Assembly (NCBI GenBank): GCA_001661245.1
Contig: KV454015.1
Location: forward strand, 218,978-282,977
Length of the DNA: 64,000 bases
Origin: Pachysolen tannophilus NRRL Y-2460
Lineage: Eukaryota; Ascomycota; Pichiomycetes; Alaninales; Pachysolenaceae
Direction of reading: 5' to 3'
Part shown: positions 59,204-64,000 of the stretch, one piece after another
Layout of the letters: each line of letters starts with the position of its first letter
Numbering within the stretch: position 1 is the stretch's first letter
Position numbers and translations under genes: made by a program
The notes under the pieces: model-generated
The model's database searches: none
Told to the model about the DNA's origin: nothing
The model's input: only the letters and a program-made list of their open reading frames with translations

Positions 59204-61042
59204 ATGCGGACGGTAGTTCCCCCACCTCCGATTTTTAAAACCACAATCATTCAAATGAAAGGTAATGGTTCTAATACAAGTAATGATAATGATTCAAATA
59301 TATTAACGACGTTTGCTAAATCTGACGTAATGAACAGCAATAATAATAATAATAAAAATAATAATAATAATAATGAGAGCAACAATGGGTTATCTAGTAT
59401 GCCGATGGTGACTCCTGGAGATTCATCATCATATTCGAAAACTAATAATACTAATAATACCAAGAGAAATTCTTGTTCATCAGCGGCTTCTTCCTTAGGG
59501 GGTTCTACTAGCACTGGTAGAAAAAGAAGGCGGTCTTCTCAAATAATCAATGCGGATGAAATGGCTAGAAAACGTAAAGAATTGAAGACTGCTCATTCGA
59601 TAATAGAGAAAAAAAGACGGATCAAGATGAACAGAGAGTTTGAAGCATTAAAATATATGATTCCAGCATGTCGTTCTTCTGTTTTGCAATCTTTGAGGAG
59701 CCCACTGGATATGGGTCTGTCTTCAACAACTCAACGGAATAATAATGGTCAATCTGATGATAATGGGAATAATATGCACAAGTTGACGATTTTACAATCA
59801 ACAGTTGAATATATTGCATATTTACATCATGTTATTAAAATTCTGAAAAATCAAATTGCATCTAGTGATCCAAACTGGTTAAAAGAAAATGATTTGAAAT
59901 TCATAGAGTTTGAATTAGATCTAGGAATGTACAGGAATATTGATACGGAATTTGATTTTAATGCATTATTCAAAGAATTGGTTGCAAATGGAGGAGAACC
60001 AGTGAAATTTTTCGGTAAAAATAATAGAAATGAAGATGGAAAATTGAGTGATGGATACGCCCAGCACCACCACCAGCACCAAAAACAGCAGGACAACAAC
60101 ACATTTGAGGATAGCGGTAACATAGATGACGAATTGAAATTCTTGTCACAACTGGTAAGAAAGGGTAGCAACAATCTTGGCAACATGAACATGAACATGA
60201 ACAACAGTGTTAATTCTCATTCTAATTTGAATTCAAATTTGAATGCCAACCCTGAGAGGGCTCCATCTTCTTCTTCATCATCGTCCAATTCCTCATACCT
60301 TTCCACGAATACACAGTTGCCTAGCCCATTGGTGACACCAAGAATAGATGCAGCATATTCCACAGCAGCACCAAAGGAAAACGATATCAACGGCAACTCA
60401 TCCTCTTTAAGTACGCCAGCAATGGTTTCGTTGATGAAATATAGGCTTTCATCGGGCAGCCCACCGTTGGCTCCAAACCATAACCATAATCATAACCATC
60501 AAACACCAAAAATCGCACCTGGACAGGTTTCCAGAAGCGCAAACTTAACTCACGACCTCCAGGCCCCAAGACTGCCCCAAGATCTGCAAACTTTCCAGCT
60601 ACCACTACCAATGATCAGTTCTAGTCTCTTAACTTCAAGGAAAAACTCAAGAAGAGACAGTCTTTCCTCAAGCAGTACTTTGTCACTTTCTCAACAACAA
60701 CAACAGCAACAGCATCAGCAGCAGCATCTGCTGCTGCTTCTGCTGTATAAGATGTCGCCCAATAACTCTGCATTCATAAACAGCAGCGCAGTACCGAAAA
60801 GTTCGGTCCCAGTCACCGAGAGTGCTGGTTCTGGTGGTATCGGTGGTCTTAACAGCATCAACGCCATGCATGTAGAAATTGGTGAAAAAGACGAGGAAAA
60901 CGATTCCGAACGCAATTCTGAAAACGACTCCGAACGCTACTCCGAACGCGACACTGAACACGATACTGAAGAAGTATCCAAGGTATTAATGTCCATCAGG
61001 GATAAAAACAAAAGAGGAAGCATTTCCAGCTTATTGAACTAA
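59204..61042 (+). CDS. Basic helix-loop-helix transcription factor
   Basis: 612 residues, nuclear by inference. The basic region and helix 1 at about 120-150 read ELKTAHSIIEKKRRIKMNRE, with His, Glu and Arg at the bHLH base-contact positions (H-x3-E-x3-R) that specify CACGTG. Then FEALKYMIPACR. A long Ser/Asn-rich loop of about 35 residues leads into helix 2, KLTILQSTVEYIAYLHHVIK. The extended loop is unusual for animal bHLH but seen in fungi. The remainder is low-complexity (Asn, Ser, Gln, His) with SP/TP motifs, a Gln run near 498-510 followed by Leu-rich LLLLLLYK, and a C-terminal Glu/Asp/Arg repeat (ENDSERNSENDSERYSERD) from a 12-base tandem repeat. I do not assign an orthologue. Confidence 0.85.
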   Translation: MRTVVPPPPIFKTTIIQMKGNGSNTSNDNDSNILTTFAKSDVMNSNNNNNKNNNNNNESNNGLSSMPMVTPGDSSSYSKTNNTNNTKRNSCSSAASSLGGSTSTGRKRRRSSQIINADEMARKRKELKTAHSIIEKKRRIKMNREFEALKYMIPACRSSVLQSLRSPLDMGLSSTTQRNNNGQSDDNGNNMHKLTILQSTVEYIAYLHHVIKILKNQIASSDPNWLKENDLKFIEFELDLGMYRNIDTEFDFNALFKELVANGGEPVKFFGKNNRNEDGKLSDGYAQHHHQHQKQQDNNTFEDSGNIDDELKFLSQLVRKGSNNLGNMNMNMNNSVNSHSNLNSNLNANPERAPSSSSSSSNSSYLSTNTQLPSPLVTPRIDAAYSTAAPKENDINGNSSSLSTPAMVSLMKYRLSSGSPPLAPNHNHNHNHQTPKIAPGQVSRSANLTHDLQAPRLPQDLQTFQLPLPMISSSLLTSRKNSRRDSLSSSSTLSLSQQQQQQQHQQQHLLLLLLYKMSPNNSAFINSSAVPKSSVPVTESAGSGGIGGLNSINAMHVEIGEKDEENDSERNSENDSERYSERDTEHDTEEVSKVLMSIRDKNKRGSISSLLN

Positions 61043-61654
61043 CTTAACTATATAGAGTATATTTATATCCAGTAGTAAAATATATAATAATTTATTCGCC
61101 GTGTACCCAACTATCAATATGTCCGTTCTAAGATTTGTCCGTAGTTAAGAGTCTGCATATCTTTTGGCAGAGTTTTAAATTGTTCTTCTTTTTTTTTTCC
61201 GAGCGCCCTTATATTATTTTTGATTGTTTTTCCGCTAGCTCCCTTGGGTCACTAAATGACACTTCAAAAAAAAAAAATTAGCGGGTCACTAAGTGACACT
61301 AAAAGGCCATTAGCATTAGCACAATTTTTAGCGCTTTTTTTTCGCGAAATTTCTGCAAGTCATTTTGAAGCACACCCAAAACAGTAAATTACTTGTTAGG
61401 ATAAATCATAATAATGATTTCAATAGGTAATAATAATAATAAAGTATGGAAATTATATGAAAATATATTGAAATAAAGAATAGTTTAGTTTTGTGATATA
61501 ATATTTGTGTTTTCTATTTATTCTATTTTTTTTTATTGAGGTTAAGAGAAGTAGGTGATAGTGAAAAGGGAGAAGAACTGGAAAATATATATAAAAAAAA
61601 GGAAAGAAATAGGAAATAGGTTTTGATGTGCTTGTTGTAATTTTATAAAAATTT
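61043..61654. promoter_or_regulatory. PIF1 upstream region with repeated GGGTCACTAARTGACACT
   Basis: 612 bases. An 18-base element occurs at 61246-61263 (GGGTCACTAAATGACACT) and 61283-61300 (GGGTCACTAAGTGACACT), one mismatch. Each contains an imperfect palindrome GTCACT/AGTGAC. TTAGC motifs recur around and after it (61278-61332). No gene. Confidence 0.55.
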
Positions 61655-64000
61655 ATGCTTTTTTTCAAGACTACTGGCAAATCGATTAACGTGATTGCTA
61701 AACGAAATTTATTCAATACTATTTTCAATAATTATAATCACAAGATCAGCCAGAACCGTGAGATGTCTGCTTTGAAAATAGGGAGTGCGAATGATGGGTT
61801 TTTGAAAGAAGTTCAACAGATTATAGAGGTGGATTCTTCCTTTACTGACGATAATAGTCAATGGTCAATTGCATCCAATAATAATAATAACAAACAAGGC
61901 GTTTATAATAATTTACATGATGAAGATGCATTTTCCGATGACGATAATGATGAGTTGATTTTTATAACGAGTCCGAAGAAAGTGAAAAATCAAGAGGACC
62001 AAAGAACACTTGTTTTACAAAATGAAAATAAATTACTTGGCGGCGGTACAATTGATACTTCTTTTTCAAGTGATCTGTTTGATGAAGCAGTTGATATAAT
62101 TTTGGAATCAAAGATGGATATCATAGAGAAGAAAGCAGCTCGTAACTTGTTTGATGAGACTTATGCTAGTAATAAAAAGAGAAAGATGGAAATACCGCCA
62201 TGGGAACTTCCTTCTTCACCGTGTAGTGTAGATGAACAATGTATTGAACAATTGGAAAATAACCAATTAAATACTAATGTTGCTGCTAATGATTTTACTC
62301 ACTCCGGTTTCAAGTCACCTCCACGTTTCCAAAGAAGCTCAACAAAGTTAACTTCAACTAGTACAACAACAAATACTGATGAGTCTCCAAGTTGGCACTC
62401 TCGTGAGACATGGTACAAGATGAAAAATTCAAATCCAAATTCAAATTCACAAAACAATAATATCCATAGCTCCCGTGGAGTGGACTCATCCTCTTCTCCA
62501 GTTATTCAAAGGAATAGAGGTAATAGAAGAAACCCAATTATAGTGCGAGATTCGTCATCTCCAGCTTCTCGTTCTCTTTCGCATTCTAATTCATTAAAAA
62601 GAAAAGACTTACAAGATGATAACCCCGAAAACTTGAACCCAGTGATTGGATTAGGTTTAAATTTCCCAATTTCAAAATTAAAAAGAGAACCACAAATTTT
62701 AACAAAATCGATGTTAGACTTAAAATCACCTTATTTTGGGAAATTTAAAACATTAAATGTACCCTCAAAAAGATTTGTTTCTACAGAAGTAAGTTCAAGA
62801 AACTCAACTATAGAATTATCAACACAAAAACCTCATATGAATGATCTTCTGTCAATAACAGATTATAATTATAATGATAGAGAAAAGACCAAAAATTTAC
62901 AATTAAACGAGAATCTGGATCTGCAATCACAACAACAACTGCAAAATCCTCTGCGTGAGCAAAGAGAACAACAAAATCAGCTGGAGAAAACAAAACCTAA
63001 AGCAGTTAAACCTATACTATTGAGCGAAGAACAAGTTAAAGTAATAGAGTTGGCAAAACAAGGTATAAGCTTATTTTATACAGGATCTGCAGGAACTGGT
63101 AAATCAGTCTTATTGAGAAGTTTAATAAAAACATTGAGAGAGCAACACGGCCGTGACTCAGTTGCAGTCACTGCATCAACTGGATTGGCAGCTTGTAACA
63201 TAGGAGGTAGCACATTACACTCTTTTGCCGGTATTGGGTTAGGTAATGGGGATGTTGACTCTTTGATGAGGAAAATTAAAAGGAGTAAAAATACTGTAAA
63301 TAGATGGAGAAATATTAGAGTCCTTGTTATCGATGAGATATCAATGATTGACTGCGAATTGCTTGATAAATTGAATGAAATAGCTAAGAGATTACGCTCA
63401 ACACATAAACCATTTGGTGGTGTCCAATTAATTGTTTGTGGTGATTTTTACCAATTACCACCAGTTTCAAAAGATGCAACGAATCCAGCAAAATTTGCTT
63501 TTGAATCTGATTCATGGAAAGAATGCGTTCAAACAACTATTATTTTACAAAAAGTTTTCAGACAGCAAGGTGATGCTGAATTCATTGATTTATTAAATGA
63601 AATAAGAAGAGGAATAGTGACCAATGAATGTACACATAAATTTAGTATGTTAAGAAGACCTTTGAAAACAGAAGATGGAATAGAAGCGGCAGAGTTATAC
63701 CCTACCAGATCCGAAGTTGATAAGGCTAATTCAACAAGATTAGAGAAAATTAAGGAACCAGTAGTAAAATATGAGGCCATAGATAGTGGGTCCATAGAAG
63801 ACTATGAAAGAAGACAAAAAATGTTAAACAATTTTTTGGCCCCACGTATATTGCATTTAAAAAAAAATGCTCAAGTCATGATGATTAAAAATATTGATGA
63901 AACTTTGGTTAATGGGTCATTAGGAAAAATAATTGATTTTGTAGATCCTGATACTTATCTTTTTTATGAGGAAACTCGAAAAAATCCATTAAAAGTCGAA
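61655..64000 (+). CDS. PIF1: Pif1 5'-3' DNA helicase (partial, runs off the window)
   Basis: First 782 codons, open to the last base. Pif1 acts at telomeres, G-quadruplexes and in mitochondrial DNA upkeep. Helicase core: [15 protein letters not shown], Walker A GSAGTGKS at 477-484, [20 protein letters not shown], Walker [30 protein letters not shown], the Pif1 signature region, and [20 protein letters not shown] (VMLxxNxxxxLxNG-like). The N-terminal 450 residues are Ser/Asn-rich and poorly conserved, with KKRKMEIPP as a likely nuclear signal. Met1 begins a basic presequence-like stretch ([20 protein letters not shown]). Met37 (61763) matches the position of the second, nuclear start in yeast Pif1. 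Several CTG codons lie in polar Gln/Asn/Asp contexts. Confidence 0.96.
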   Translation, partial: MLFFKTTGKSINVIAKRNLFNTIFNNYNHKISQNREMSALKIGSANDGFLKEVQQIIEVDSSFTDDNSQWSIASNNNNNKQGVYNNLHDEDAFSDDDNDELIFITSPKKVKNQEDQRTLVLQNENKLLGGGTIDTSFSSDLFDEAVDIILESKMDIIEKKAARNLFDETYASNKKRKMEIPPWELPSSPCSVDEQCIEQLENNQLNTNVAANDFTHSGFKSPPRFQRSSTKLTSTSTTTNTDESPSWHSRETWYKMKNSNPNSNSQNNNIHSSRGVDSSSSPVIQRNRGNRRNPIIVRDSSSPASRSLSHSNSLKRKDLQDDNPENLNPVIGLGLNFPISKLKREPQILTKSMLDLKSPYFGKFKTLNVPSKRFVSTEVSSRNSTIELSTQKPHMNDLLSITDYNYNDREKTKNLQLNENLDLQSQQQLQNPLREQREQQNQLEKTKPKAVKPILLSEEQVKVIELAKQGISLFYTGSAGTGKSVLLRSLIKTLREQHGRDSVAVTASTGLAACNIGGSTLHSFAGIGLGNGDVDSLMRKIKRSKNTVNRWRNIRVLVIDEISMIDCELLDKLNEIAKRLRSTHKPFGGVQLIVCGDFYQLPPVSKDATNPAKFAFESDSWKECVQTTIILQKVFRQQGDAEFIDLLNEIRRGIVTNECTHKFSMLRRPLKTEDGIEAAELYPTRSEVDKANSTRLEKIKEPVVKYEAIDSGSIEDYERRQKMLNNFLAPRILHLKKNAQVMMIKNIDETLVNGSLGKIIDFVDPDTYLFYEETRKNPLKVE

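Noticed and set aside
1-64000. Transposons, LTR or virus-like elements, CRISPR arrays, rRNA or tRNA genes
   Set aside because: None recognised on either strand; long A/T runs and microsatellites explain the repeats seen.

Overview
This window is nuclear DNA of a budding yeast (Saccharomycotina). It is AT-rich and gene-dense, and most genes have one exon. The few introns carry GTATGT/GTAAGT donors and TACTAAC/TACTAAT branch points. Almost every gene has a recognisable yeast orthologue. In-frame CTG codons fall where homologues carry small or polar residues, Ala most often (OMA1, ALG1, SNZ1, TPD3). No in-frame CTG was found in the RPD3, ADH, calmodulin or NOP10 frames. I therefore infer a CUG-reassigned yeast. 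CUG-Ala (Pachysolen/Nakazawaea type) fits best and a CUG-Ser clade is the alternative. No transposon, virus-like element, tRNA or rRNA gene was recognised.

Layout: 0.2-7.6 kb holds a 2OG-Fe oxygenase, RTS2/KIN17, OMA1, a one-TM Ser-rich protein and COA1. 7.9-14.4 kb holds TFB1, SWA2 and RPD3. After a 410-base assembly gap come NOP10 and a two-exon DAD4 too short and interrupted to appear as a long ORF. 17.4-27 kb holds an alcohol dehydrogenase, SNX3, HAP5, PRP5 and TFS1. 27.7-33.2 kb holds PTA1, a broken HOS1 and ALG1. 34-43 kb holds calmodulin (two exons), AIM3, an unrecognised gene, ISA2 and FUN26. 43.4-45.8 kb is the divergent vitamin B6 pair SNZ1 (three exons)/SNO1. 46-52.7 kb holds a PEX15-like gene, TPD3, PMU1 and an endonuclease III (NTG). 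55-64 kb holds PTR2, an unrecognised gene, a bHLH regulator and the start of PIF1, which runs off the right edge.

The main finding is an apparent inversion of about 1.16 kb (30097-31262) with ends in the coding regions of PTA1 and HOS1. The N-terminal 317 codons of the histone deacetylase HOS1 lie on the minus strand. Its C-terminal 141 codons lie on the plus strand just beyond. The two ends share a 6-bp inverted microhomology (AATTAA / TTAATT). Turning the segment round at those six bases puts both HOS1 and the tail of PTA1 back in frame. It may be a real rearrangement, a polymorphic or switching allele, or an assembly error.

Other points are a repeated composite promoter element in front of HAP5 (an Mcm1-like CC-N6-GG box with a CACGAC motif at near-constant spacing), P-box-like palindromes in two other intergenic regions, an inverted motif pair in the SNZ1/SNO1 promoter, and several GC-rich GGCGG-bearing islands in otherwise AT-rich spacers.
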